Below are positions 49,369-61,555 of a DNA stretch of 64,000 bases, piece by piece; the stretch's first letter is position 1, and every line of letters starts with the position of its first letter. The stretch spans positions 14,092,001-14,156,000 of the forward strand of contig JAZGTH010000004.1 of the NCBI GenBank assembly GCA_036877525.1, in the 5' to 3' direction. The position numbers were made by a program, and so were the translations under genes. Source of the stretch: Chromobotia macracanthus. Its lineage: Eukaryota > Chordata > Actinopteri > Cypriniformes > Botiidae. The notes beneath the pieces were generated by a model. It was not told the DNA's origin. It made no database searches and saw only the letters and a program-made list of their open reading frames with translations.

Positions 49369-50530
49369 TTTGAAGTGCAGAGTTCATCTTCCTTTCTGAA
49401 CGTCTCATGTTTGGAATCCATTAGTGGAATTTAGTTAGGAATTTTAGAAGAAGAACCCTTCGAACTCCATACACAGAAGTGTGGTGGATACCTCAGCACA
49501 TCTTTCTTCTCGCTCCACTACATTGTCTCTACCATCCACATCAGTAGCAATTTCCTCCAATTGGGAAAATCTGATCCCTGTAAAAAAAATGAGGCCATTC
49601 TTAAACCATCTGTGCTAACCTGTGCTAACTGTGTCAGTCCATTTAGCTGCAATGGTGAAGATTCAGGAAAACATCACATCAATACTTAATTTTTTTTCAC
49701 AAATTACCTTGACATTGGATGTGATACGCCCACTTTGCCAGAGCAGGTAGATGCTGAAGTTGCGCAAAATGCAGCCATTGACCCCAACATTTCTGAAATA
49801 AACTCAAGACAGACTCTACAGATAAACACTGTAAAGGAAAGCACTCCGAGAACAAGGCATCGTTAACCAACTGGACCAGTCAGCCTCAGTCATCTGTTAC
49901 AGCAGACAATGTCTCAGGTGTCAGAGAAATTCCAGAAGGTCAGCCTACCCAGAAGGTCAACCTACCCCTTAGCGAAAGATATGGAGAGTAGCTCCAGATC
50001 CAAAAGCCTTGGAGACCTCACCTCAGATGATATTGTCTGTAATTTTGAGAGAAAATATCGCAGTATTAGCCACAGTTTCATTGAGCAAGGCAAACCGCAG
50101 AGGAACCTGCAGATGGAACAGCTCAAGTGGCTCACTGATGTAGAGCCCCTCACCAACAAGAACTTTCAGTGCTGGAGTGATGCAAAAGTCGGGCTGGATA
50201 AAGAGAAGATGCCCACAGTACACAGGAACTCCTCATGGAGCCAGAGCCGGGTGAGATACATTGCTAACCGTGCCAGGCACACCCAGGAGAGACAGCAGCT
50301 ACAAAACCTGATAAGGTCAACTGGCAGCCCAGTCGAAGAGTGTTGCTATCCAGAAGGAGTCTGTAGTGTACCTCACAGTCCCTGTGGTGGCGTAGACCTC
50401 TTGAGGCAACTTCCATTAGGACCGCCACAACAAAGCCCCTTGAGCCATGTTCTTCATGTTCAGACAAGAGTTTGGACAATGACAAGAGTGTGCATACTGT
50501 AATACACCTTCTGTTCTGGTCTAAAGGAAT
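49369..50530 (+). pseudogene. decayed long C-terminal exon of plch2
   Basis: A good acceptor (TCATTTGTCTAACAG, ending 49368) opens a region that still reads like the long PLC-eta tail but in switching frames. Spliced from exon 21 it meets TGA at once (49371). Ser/Thr-rich frames at 49370-49434 and 49446-49590 shift near the A-run at 49580, hit TAA at about 49687, and reopen at 49722-49865. A further shift near 49960 leads to 49909-50502, which contains SRSKSLGDLTSDDIVCNFE and SQSRVRYIANRARHTQE. These correspond to SKSLGDLTSEDI and SQSRVRNIASRAKEKQE, which I recall near the human PLCH1 C-terminus. A real exon with several small indels and stops fits best. Assembly errors are the alternative. 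Confidence 0.65.
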
Positions 50531-51830
50531 CAACTGAAAAGCACACTGTTTATTATATCCATTGCTTAATTTGCTTACAACCCTGAACAATTAGCAGTCA
50601 AAAGTAAAGAAATGCTAAGCTTCAAACTTATGTTTGGATGCAACAAAATGTAAATGTTCCAAATTATTAGATTATGCCAGTAGCATCTGTGGAACTCTAA
50701 AATGAAATTTTAGATTTTGTTATTTAAGGTGCAATGATCTAATGCAGCAATAGACCATAAAAACAAGCATTACTGCATTCACTATTAAAAAAGGTTGGAT
50801 TAATTTTGTCTGTATTGTTAATAGAATAGAACAATTTTTTTAACCAACCATGGAATGTATTTGTCCAATAATGTATTTCCCTTCTTTACTAATTGTTTTT
50901 GTTTAGTAGTGAATATAATGACTTCCATGTTCAATTGTGTGTTTAGGTTCACTTAGCACCTGATGTTTGAAGTTTAGCTCTAGAGTGGATTTTACTAGTA
51001 AAATCACATACTTAATGTACAGTAGCTTGCCATGAAAACTTTATTGTATGTCACTTGATATTATTGTTTCTCTCACGGTCTTTATGTTTTAAAGGTTTTT
51101 TGTTTTAAAATGTACACTCAATTAGAGACTAGGTGTGAGGAGTTATGTAGACATTATTCAGTGTTATTCCCCCAATACCTTTATTAAGTGTTATAAAAAT
51201 GCTACTCAGTTAAAGGGAAATAGTTTTTTAATGTATATCTTTCTCTGTTTTATTGTGCTATTATACTACTTAACTATATAATGACATGTAATTACTCAAA
51301 TACTTTTTGTAGCCCTCTAGGGCTACATAAAACTTGCAGTATAAGCACATTCTGTGCTATTATGTTCTAAGAAACCTTAGTATCTTAGAAAAAGTATAAT
51401 AGCTGCTCACATTATTTAACTGCATGAAATCAGTCTGGTGTCTAGAAGGACCAGGCACCTGCTGTAAGAAAGAATCACAGAGATATTCACAACATTCACT
51501 GTACTTCACATGAAATAATGTTTTATATATTTAAATATGCAAACATTCTTTATAAGGCATATTTTCAGTCCCAATAAAATGGTATTAAGGGAGGTACATT
51601 CACATTCTAGAGATTGTTTTGGCCATGCATTTGTAAATGCCCTGCAAAATGAAAAATATGTTTTTCAGAAGACAGAGACTGAAGATGTTAGTTGTGTGTA
51701 TTTGCTAAAGGCTTTTATACTTTTTAATTATGGCCTCACAGCTCACAGGCATTTACAAAAAGCCACATTAGTATTTCATGTAGTATTTCATCATAGTATT
51801 TCAAAAACTATTGCCTTTTTGTTTCCAATA
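50530..51830. other. region downstream of plch2 tail exon
   Basis: AT-rich, possibly the old 3' UTR of the long form; an AATAAA lies at 51573. No coding feature supported. Confidence 0.35.
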
Positions 51831-51837
51831 TATAGTC

Positions 51838-52080
51838 TGCCTTGCACACTCTAATATTTTGTTTGACCACCTTTAACACTGACTACAGCATGTATTTGTG
51901 GTGGCATTGTATTATTAAACATTTGCAATGTCTCAGATAGTTTTTACCAACGTCTTGTGTTGAAGATGGAAGAGGCCAATTGATTGATGGCTAATCCATG
52001 TGTGAAAATGATGTATCATGCTCCTTGAACCATTCTTTCACAATTAGAGCCTTCACACATTGCAACAATCTCTCGGTCAC
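51838..52080 (-). repeat. unclassified dispersed repeat
   Basis: The stretch ACTCTAATATTTTGTTTGAC, CACCTTTAACACTGACTACAG and TGTGGTGGCATTGTATTA resembles a transposon-derived repeat frequent in fish, but no protein frame or terminal repeat is visible. Confidence 0.35.
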
Positions 52081-52083
52081 GTA

Positions 52084-52780
52084 GGTATGTGCTCTACAAC
52101 ATCAGGAAAATCAGACCTTTCCTGTCCGAGCATGCAATGCAGCTCCTAGTCCAAGCATTTGTAATATCAAGGCTGGACTACTGCAATGCCCTTCTGGCTG
52201 GCCTTCCAACCAATTCAACCAAATCCCTGAAAATGATCCAGAATGCTGCAGCATGTCTGGTCTTCAATCATCGAAAAACAGCCAATGTCACACCCCTCCT
52301 GACCTTACTCACTGGCTGTAGCCGCCTGTAGCCGCCCGTATCAGATTTCTGACAAATCTCTGACATTTGCCTTTAGGACAGTAACTGAAAGCTCTCTATC
52401 CTACCTCAACCCACTCCTCCAGACATATGTCCCCTCCTGCCAACTACAGTCAATTAATGAGCGACGTCTGATTGTTCTCCCACAACGAGGTACCAAATCA
52501 CTCTCTAAAATGTTCACCCATTCTGTTCATTTGTGGTGGAATGAACTCCCAGCCTCCACCTGCTGAGACCATCACAACCTTTAAAAAACAACTCAAAACC
52601 TGTTTTGCAGACACCTGACTAATGATATTCTTTCCTACATAAAAAAAACCTTTTTCTGTTCATCTTGTTTCTAGTAGCAGAATACAATACCCACTTGTAA
52701 ATGTAGTTTTGTAGACTTGGCTTGTTGGTTCTTAAGGCAAAATGTTTAATGCTGTCATCTTTTGTACATTGCTCTGGTTA
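52084..52780 (+). mobile_element. LINE (L2/CR1-like) 3' end
   Basis: The frame encodes RKIRPFLSEHAMQLLVQAFV, SRLDYCNALLAGLPTNSTK and MIQNAAACLVFNHRKTANV (52089-52331), the C-terminal end of an L2/CR1-type reverse transcriptase protein. A broken 3' part follows, then the tail TACAATACCCACTTGTAAATG. It is 5' truncated and joins an (AT)n array. Confidence 0.85.
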
Positions 52781-52783
52781 AAA

Positions 52784-52784
<1 letters not shown>

Positions 52785-52865
<81 letters not shown>
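52785..52865 (+). repeat. (AT)n microsatellite
   Basis: About 40 AT units directly after the LINE 3' end, a usual place for such arrays. Confidence 0.95.
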
Positions 52866-52868
<3 letters not shown>

Positions 52869-53569
52869 TCTACATATTTATTAAATGCAAGTCTCGGGAG
52901 ATATCTATAAGAATTTCCATATAGATCCGTTGTGTCACCAATTTAAAATTTTGTGTTTAAAACTGATGTCCAGATAAACACAACGGAGAGGAGTTCTTTC
53001 CAAGGATTTGTGCCCCTGCACTGTAATTATGGCTTTTTCTGAGAAGCCCCGCTTTCATTTGAGCTCACCCTTCCCAATCTTTTTGGCCTTGCAAACAGAA
53101 CTCCTGCTGAGAAAAAATGTAATGGACTAAAGCCATGCCCCACACTTGATGTCTAATTACTTCTCAAACCAAAACACTGTTAAAAGCTCTTGTTTTTTAT
53201 TTTCAGAGAGCCAGGCTTGACTGAAAATGGTTCTTGTCATGTACCACAATGTTTAAGGAACATTGTTTTATTCCTTAATTACCTGAAAAACATCATGTCT
53301 AGTGTTAGAGCTATTCTTGATCACTTATGACTGATTTGTGAAATAAAAGCTCTGGCATGCCAAGGGCTACGGTTACCATGGCTACGACAGCTGGTGAGAG
53401 GGCCATAGCCAAATCCTTCTGCACAGCTAAAACGCCTCGGGATTTACATGACTCTTTGAGTGACAGAGATTGTAGGCTATTGTCTCTCCAACAAAAGTTT
53501 ACTTCATTAGGATTCGAGAGGCAATGCTACTCACTTTGGATGCGTATATATCACTGTTCTCTCCAGCAA

Positions 53570-53606
53570 AAATGGGAGAGAACTTGAAATTAGTTCTCTC
53601 CCATTT
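53570..53606. repeat. perfect hairpin, 15-base arms and 7-base loop
   Basis: AAATGGGAGAGAACT (53570-53584), loop TGAAATT, then the exact reverse complement AGTTCTCTCCCATTT (53592-53606). Confidence 0.9.
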
Positions 53607-54011
53607 CAGGTTGCCTCACAGGACCAATTTTGCTTCTCTGTAGTGAAACCATGCTGCAGGTGTTAAAAACCTGCTATTAGCCAAGTCAGGATCCATTTAT
53701 ATGGAGTTATAAATTGGGATTAGGCCATTTTAGGTAGGCAAAATAAATCCAAAAAAAAATAGATAGCACAGACTTTCCTTTGAGAATCTGCAGACAATCT
53801 TTTCAGAATGTGCTTTACAAATCCCTTGTCTGCAAAATCACATGCTTGTTATTGTTTGTCCAGATTTCAGTCCCCCTCATCTAGCTTGACTGCCCGTAAA
53901 TCACTGTGGATTTCTTGTGGTCAGTCATCACCAACCCTTACCCCTCCACTCAAGAACTTCCCCTGCTCTCTTATTGGCTGATTTCAGAGTCTTGGGTGTA
54001 TGTTCAGGCCT

Positions 54012-54018
54012 TATATAG
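54012..54018 (+). promoter_or_regulatory. TATA box of downstream secreted-protein gene
   Basis: TATATAG lies about 25-30 bases upstream of a likely start near 54040-54045. A non-coding first exon of some 25 bases would end at 54068, before GTAAGAG (donor at 54069). The next exon carries the ATG. The arrangement is inferred from position only. Confidence 0.5.
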
Positions 54019-54323
54019 TGAGAGACTCCATAAACTAAGCAATACTGTGAGGGTGACCACAGTCTAGGGTAAGAGTGACTGTTTTTACTTATTTATATCT
54101 GCTTTACACAGAAAACATTTTTTTCAAGTCATTTGATTTTGTAATGTAGTTTTTACAAATACACCTAATATTATATTTTAAAATAAACGTAATTTAAATG
54201 TATTTGTTGATTTGGATATATATCAGTTGACCTTCACAAAAAAAGAGTTGCTTGCATATGTGTAAGATTTTTATGCTTTGATTCTGTACATTTAGAACAA
54301 TGCTGTCTTTATGTCATCTTTAG

Positions 54324-54388
54324 TGCAATGGCTCCATTAGGACTCATTTTATTCTCATCAGTTCTGCTGGCTGCGGTCTGTGCTGCAG
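54324..54388 (+). CDS. signal-peptide exon of an unidentified secreted or membrane protein (partial gene)
   Basis: Acceptor CATCTTTAG ends at 54323 and donor GTAATC starts at 54389. The ATG at 54328 opens 20 codons plus one base: MAPLGLILFSSVLLAAVCAA, a textbook signal peptide with a hydrophobic core and small residues before the cleavage site. Together with the TATA box and a short non-coding exon 1 this looks like the start of a tissue-specific secreted or membrane protein gene. The exon ends in phase 1. The family is not recognisable from the signal peptide. No further convincing exon is seen except a possible 32-base one at 63605. Confidence 0.6.
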
Positions 54389-55533
54389 GTAATCTCATTA
54401 TATCAGTAAGAGTACGGTTACTGTCAGGTGACTACATGAAATACTGTTATTACCAACTATCTATCATAAAGTTATTCAGCCATGTTAATTAACTTGCTAA
54501 ACTTGTTAAATTTGCTAAAGAAAAAAAGTTTCTGTCAACAACGTTTTGCTGCAACAGAAAACTTTTTTTGAAATTTTGAAATCATGAAATTAAGATGTAA
54601 TATTTTGGGAAGACACTAAAATCACTTCTAAAAATAAATCATTTAATCCAAGTAGTGAAGAATGATCATAAACAAATGAGCAGGTTACATCTTAACAACG
54701 AAAGGGAATCAAACTATGTTTACTAATAATACAAAAGACGTAGTTGAAAAATTTGCAGACTCCTGTCAGATTAATGAGATAGACGTGCTTTTATTCAACA
54801 CAGAGCAGGTCAGACGTCAGTGAGCCCACCCTGATGAGATCATGACAGGCCATGCAATCTAACTGTAAATGGTCATCAAACTCTGATATTGTTCAGATGT
54901 TTATTTCTGACTGTTTTTTTATTTTTTACTGTATTTTATATTTGTACATTTAAGTAGTTGGATTGACCCATTCTTGTGCTCATAAACAGCTAGACATCGC
55001 AACAGAGACACATTCAAAAGTTCTGGTACATTTAACTTGACACATCTCGAAAACAAGGCACACATGGCAAGATTTGATGTTTTGCTACTTTGTTAGCACT
55101 CTAAAGCAAAACATATGTTTAAGTGTGTATACATCTGAAAAAGAGTCTCCAAAAAAACTTTCTCATGCAATTATTGACAAGTTTTGAAAGTAAATGTTCT
55201 TCAGGAGCACTTATTACAGCAGCCCACCACCTTGTTAACTTTGATTCCTTGGGCAATATTCATAAAATTGAGTCGGCTAATGGTCCATGGGCATGCTGTC
55301 TGGGGATGACAGTAAGCAGGATGTAGAAAGAGCCAATATCAGCCTGACACGGCATGTTTCAGACTTTAGCCTGAAACTGTGTTGGCAGTGTCTCAGTCTG
55401 CCATTGAAAGCCTAGTTCTGCTGCCATCCACTATAATAAGAATGATTAATCAATTAGCCACTGCAGGCAGTCCATGACATGACTTCACTTCTGATTATGG
55501 ATTGAGTGAAAGAATGAGGAGTGTCAGTCACAT

Positions 55534-55535
<2 letters not shown>
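54389..55535. other. first part of the downstream gene's intron: nothing recognised
   Basis: AT-rich non-coding sequence with no supported exon. Confidence 0.35.

Positions 55536-55623
<88 letters not shown>
55536..55623 (+). repeat. (TG)n microsatellite
   Basis: About 44 uninterrupted TG units. Confidence 0.95.
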
Positions 55624-55624
<1 letters not shown>

Positions 55625-55699
55625 ATAGGTCTCTTCTCTGTGACACACACAAACACTGTCACAGAAAACTGACAAGACTTACCCTTAATTTATAATAAG

Positions 55700-58580
55700 A
55701 TAAATTTTTACTTGGTTGAGGTACATTTTCAACTTAATTCTAAGGAGCATCACATATTTAATAACAACAATAAAAATAACTGCAGTGTAATTTGATAACT
55801 GAGTGAATATATCCAGCAGGTTATTAAAAAAACTTGTCCAGTATTACTAGTAAAGAACTACATTACCCTTAATTTTGTTTTCAGATGAAAATTTTCTTTA
55901 TGTTTAGAAACGAATTTTCCATGTATGCATTGCAGGCATAACACTTTGATTCATAGTTTATAAACTCATGCATTTATCAGAATATCTGCTGCTTAAAGCA
56001 AACCAGTACAAAAAAGACAACATCAAAACAATAAAGGGAACAACTTGTAGAGGCTACAGCCTGACAAGTGGGGCACTTTCCCATCATTTTGTAAACACTC
56101 TCTTTAGAAAGTTTTTGGAAGTTTCTCAAACTCTCAGCACATCAGTTCCACGGCAGGAGGCAGTGCAATTTCAAAGGAAAGCTTTTGTTCATCTCCAACT
56201 ATCTGCTTTAAGTCCCATTTGGTCAAAGGAAGATTAGTGGCCATGAGGCGACCATTTTAGCAGAGCCATCATGTGGGACATTGTCTGCACCTGCTAAATT
56301 TGGGAATATTAGTGGCTCTTTGAAGAAGAGTGCAAAGTACATCTCAGCATGAAAAACTGAACGCTTCACTAGCAGACAGGAATGCCATCTGTGTAGTGCC
56401 CTTGTTGAATTAAGAAGAACAGTGACTTTTTCTTACTCTTGTTTACTATCCTCGCAAGATATTCTTTTTCTGTTTCTAATCACTGATTCAAAAGTTACAT
56501 TAGCTCTCAGAAAGACCCAGACATCTAAGCACTAATTAGAGAACACAGGAGGAATCATTTTGTTATTACAGTATAATGACATAATAATTAGTGGTGTTTG
56601 CTGAGGCACACTCCAGTGTTGACAAGGTGTGACAAATTCAAGAATGGCAAAGAGACAAAAACACATAAACAGCAGCCTAAACAATAAAAATACTTTGGAA
56701 GCTTAACTAAAAACATTACTCTTCTTAAACTAATCCACCTACAGCCAGCACGACCTATAGGCAGAGTAGACAACTACCTACGGCTCCACTTGCTATTCTG
56801 ATTTCAAAAGAACACGAGTGCCATCAATGCATTTTCAGATTGTCAAATGCTTTGAATTTCTGTGCACAATGACATTGAGTCAGAGGCTGATCAGCAGGTC
56901 TTCATGGGCCAAATATTTGTGCCCAAACCTGTGAAGACACACAGTAATGTGATACGTGGAGCCAACCCAGTTGCATCTATTATTATTTTAAAGTTGGACC
57001 CGAACCCATACAGAACTGAGAAAATGTCATAAATTTACTACTCGGAACTGACCTGGATCCATCTACTAAGCTAAGCTTAAGCTAGACCCAGACCCAGCCA
57101 GGAGACACAAACAGACACAGACGTCACAGCTTGCTATTAACAAGTTAATCTAAAAGTTGTGAAAATAAAAGTTTGTGTCTTACCTAATCTAAGGTTAGAA
57201 GACGTCTCCCGTCCCAAATAAAAGTGCCAATCGCCAGTTTGTAAAGTCATCACATCATTGCAAAAGCTCTAGTTTCCATAAAAACAGTTAGCGCCCTTAC
57301 AAGCATTTTCTTCTATTTGCCAGTTCATACTTTAACATTCTAATTTTACAGTATTGCAGGTTACAAAACACAAGTCTTATCACTGGTGCTGCCTGGCTTT
57401 GTTCACAACCGGTCTTTTCCAATCGACACATATGATCGATTTCCGAGCATACAATTTTATGAAGAAAATTATGATTATTTTAATACTGCGGAAAAAACGT
57501 GAAGGTGCAGAGGGGTGTGGAGGCCTCCAACATAAATTTTTTTGGGCCTCCAAATTTTTAGAATCAGCATTTCACCGGTTCCATTCTTGAACATGTTAAA
57601 CATTTTGTAGCAGCAAACCACTATTACCTAGAGTAAAGAAATACATTTTTCTGATATTACCACCAATATGGTACCAGTATGTCATCCAGTCTGTTATTCT
57701 AAGTGAAAACTGCCTTGTTCCCTGCACTCATGAAATGTATTTTCTAATATTATATTTCTGGAGGTTAGCTTAAGCCGGGTACACACTTAACGACTAGATG
57801 AAACATTTCAAGATAGAACTGAACACATTTAAAGTCCATTCCATGCACTGGATCAGATTCTAATTTTTGACAGTCAAAGAGAAATCAACCTAACACAAAC
57901 TGAGTCAGTCCAGAACACAACCAACAAATCTATCTATTTATGTACTGACATAGTCGAGCTAGCTCAACGTTATAGCCCCTGTTTTGTAAGTTATAAATTC
58001 TTTTACATGTACATAAAAAAACACTTTTATAGGTAAATAAAAAATATCTACATCACGACACTATTAGTCCAGTAATCACAAATGTAATCATATATGGATT
58101 TTTTCTTACCCTGCAAACTTTTGTGAGGATGATTGGCAGCAACAATTAGACACCACACACAGCTTTATCTGCCAACTGTAAACAACAACTGAGCTGAGCA
58201 ACTATCAAACTTGGCCTGAACTTATACCATCAAACTTGGCAAGATTAGTAATCACAAGCAATATACATTCATAAGTGGCCTGAAAATCATTACATGACTC
58301 AATATATTTAACTAAGGAAAACATTGTTAATTTGTGCGTGTACTGATTTGATTATCAGCACTGTGACACACCTAAGCTATGTCCGTAGTTGCCCCCATAC
58401 CTTTAACAGTAGTACTCCCTGTATGACTTCGCTAACATAGCTCACCCAGAAGTGAATGAAAATAAGTGAATTCAGACACTGAGTGCGCCAGAAGAGAAGC
58501 GGGACTTTATTCAATGTGACCCTCACACCAAATGATGGGTAGTGACTAGCCATTTAGTGGACACTGGTTTTACACTCATT
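55700..58580. other. non-coding region: nothing recognised
   Basis: AT-rich sequence; short open frames lack splice context or family resemblance. No element protein seen. Confidence 0.35.
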
Positions 58581-59429
58581 ATTGCAGTGCATCGAGTTCC
58601 CTTTCTGTCACTCACACGCTGTGTCGATGTAGTGACACTAGGGGTTCGACCTTTTTAGACAGATCACTCTGCTTTTTATAAAAAAAAACGCCAACGGAAA
58701 TTGGACCAAAAAAATCAGGGCAAATAGAAACCGGTGAGTGGAATTTGCATGCCAGTCTCTGCCCCGGATATCCGGGTATAAAAGGAAGATGGGGTGCACC
58801 ACTCATTCTGATTTGTTCTTCGCAGCCAATCCATTTACTTCACTTTTTTTTTTGTTGACTAGATTTTACAGTGTTCTTTCAGTGGTCTCTCGCTCCTTCT
58901 GCACAGAAAAGTGCAGAGTTCCCCTGAGCACTTTGGTCACTAAAAGAGTAAGTTTCACCATGGCAGATTTTATTATGCCTTTTCATGCATGTGCTTCTGG
59001 GGCTGGTTGGCACCTGCCTCCCTCTGACAGCCACAATCTCTGCCTCAGATGTTTGGGCCATGTCCATGCTGTCCATGTCCATGCCCCTCTTGGGAGGCCA
59101 TATGCCAGGGCTCAGGATCTGTGGCGAGCCTCTTCCACAACATGGAGGCAGGGTTTTGAAGCCCCTACTTCACTGTGCCAAAAAAAGGTGCTGGGTTATG
59201 ACCAATACTAGATCTGTGCATCTTGAATCAGACTCTTCACAATCTCCCCTTAAGATGCTTACTCAGAAGAACATTCTGATGTGCAGCATCTAGATTAGTT
59301 CATGGCCATACACCTAAAAGATGCATACTTTCATGTTTCGATTTTACCACAACATAGACCCTTTCTCTGGTTTGCTTTTGATGGTCGAGCATTTCAGTAC
59401 AGGGTCTTCCCCTTTGGTGTGTCCCGTAA

Positions 59430-59720
59430 GAGGGCCATGTTAGGCCATAGAGCAAGGAATTCTATGTAGGCTGTGAAAAAGGGCGACATTAGGCCATAGA
59501 GTAGGGAAGGCCACGTCAGCCGTTAAATAAAAGACCATTTAGTACAATTAAGTGCGAAGTAGTATCACCAGTAGCTGTGGAGAGAACATACCTTGATCAT
59601 TATTTGACAGAGCCTGCTGAGCATTTAGGACGTTTTAGGAAACAGATCTTAAATAAGATTAAAATGCTGAAGATGACTGCAGCTAGATGAATTTTAAACC
59701 AGTCCTTTATTATAGGAGTT
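59430..59720 (+). repeat. second copy of the GGCC-minisatellite repeat
   Basis: Reverse complement of parts of 28900-29575: GGGCCATGTTAGGCCATAGAG, then TTAGTACAATTAAGTGCGAAGT and TTTGACAGAGCCTGCTGAGC. It interrupts the DIRS reverse transcriptase. It has an intact TGACTGCAGCTAGATGAATT joint where the other copy holds a LINE fragment. Confidence 0.75.
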
Positions 59721-60274
59721 TATTAATAATAAAGTTGTGCATAATGGAATGCCAAATATGCGATCCCTAGTAAATGCTGGCTATGGCGATGGGATAATAT
59801 TTGTATGGATAAAAGGTGGATAAAAAGAAACCAGAAGCTAAGGCAGCAGATGCATAAATCCACTTTTCAGCTGACCACTGCCCTTGAAACCCCTCTCCAA
59901 AACCAACAGAAGGAGTGGCATAAGTAAAAAGTTGTACCAACTGTTTAGCAGGTGAATCCAGAACCTAAGGTCTGACAAACACTCAGGAGAAGGCACCCGA
60001 GGCCAGACCTTTGGAATCTGTATGTCTGGTCTCTGGACAGGACACAGAAGACCTAGGTGATTTGAGACCTAGGTGATAAACACTATCACTCAGATTAGAG
60101 CCTCTTCTACCTAACAGCTCTATACCCTGAAGTGGCATCTTTTTGTTGGCTGGTGTTCTTCCTGAGGGGAAAATCCACAGACATGCCCCATCAGATTAGT
60201 GCTTACTTTCTTACAGGAGAGGTTGGAGATACAGATGTCTCCCTCCACCCTGAACGTATATGTGGCTGCTATCA

Positions 60275-61555
60275 CAGCAAGTGTTCAAGTGGAGTTTATT
60301 GTCACTTTAACAACATTTCTCCTGGATCAAGGTGCTACATAAACAAAGAACTACAAGGCTACATAATTTATACATAAAGTGTACAAGTGCAAACCGAACA
60401 AGACAGTACAATGACTTCTGTGGCAGACAATGGACATAGTAGGTCCCAGTGAGCACCGACAAGTACACAGTTCTGTTCCAAAGTGATCCTGGTGAAATAA
60501 AAATATAAGTTTTAACATAAGTGTAAATATATGACTATGTGTAGTATAAGTATTTAGCAGCCAAAAGTATTTAACAGCAGCAAAAAGTATTTAACGTGCA
60601 AAAAAATTGCAGGGTGGAGGATGCACAGTTGTGTATATGGGGGAAGAAACTTTCGCATAGCCTGGTCCTGAGGGCCCGAATGCTTCGTTACCATTTACCA
60701 GACAGCAGGAGGGTAAAGGGTGTGTGAGAGGGGTGTGTGAGGTCATCCACAATGCTGGTGGCTTTGCGGATGCAGCATGAGGTGTAAATGTCTGTGATGG
60801 AGGGAAGAGAGACCCTGATGATCTTCTCAGCTGTTCTCACTATCCACTAAAGGGTCTTGCGGTCCGAGACGGTGCAATTCCCAAACCAGGCAGTGATGCA
60901 GCTGCACAGGATGCTCTCGATAGTCCCTCTGTAGAACGTGGTGAGGGTGGTGGGTGAGAGATCTGCTTTCCTTAGTTTTCTCAGAACGTAAAGGGGCTGC
61001 TGGGCTTTCTTTGTTATTGAACTTGTGTTGAGTGACCAGGTGAGGTTCTCCACCAGGTGAACACCAAGAAACTTGGTGCTCTTGAGGATCTCCACGGAGG
61101 AGCCGCTGATCTTTAGCGGAGGGTGGTCATTCTGTGCTTTTCTGAAGTCAACTATCTCTTTAGTTTTGTCCACTTTCAGAGATAGGTTGTTGGCTCTGCA
61201 CCAGTGCTGACTCTTCTTGCTGATGAGACCCACCACGGTTTTGTCATCGGCGAACTTGATGATATGATTCAAGCTGTGCATTGCTACACAGTCATGAGTC
61301 AGTAGAGTGAACAGCGAGTTCCCAGTTCCCAGTGCATCCAGAACTCTGACGCTGAGCCACGTGTGTGAAAACAAAGACACAGCAGTCTCTAAACTCACAC
61401 TGCGTGGCTTGCTGGAGTTGGATGTAATCCAATTTATTGTCCAGGGAGCTGACATTGGAGAGTAGGATGGATGGGAGAGCCAGCCTAAACATCAGGCTAA
61501 ATAGCACCATTTTGTATTCGGAATGGCCGCTACACATTACACTTCAAGCACTTCA
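60275..61555 (-). mobile_element. LINE (jockey/CR1-superfamily type) nested in the DIRS recombinase gene
   Basis: Minus-strand frame 60847-61455 encodes FADDKTVVGLISKK, WCRANNLSLKVDKTKEIVDF, SSVEILKSTKFLGVHLVENL and LTTFYRGTIESILCSCITAW, a non-LTR reverse transcriptase with the (Y/F)ADD box. About 17 residues seem missing between VGLISKK and WCRANN. The 3' part runs to about 60275, ending in GGAGTTTATTGTCACTTTAA on the + strand. Confidence 0.85.

Noticed and set aside
55123..55326. 67-codon + frame as a second exon of the 54.3-kb gene
   Set aside because: No acceptor in the right phase and no secreted-protein features.
55454..55675. Open frame of His-Thr repeats
   Set aside because: Product of the (TG)n microsatellite read on the minus strand.
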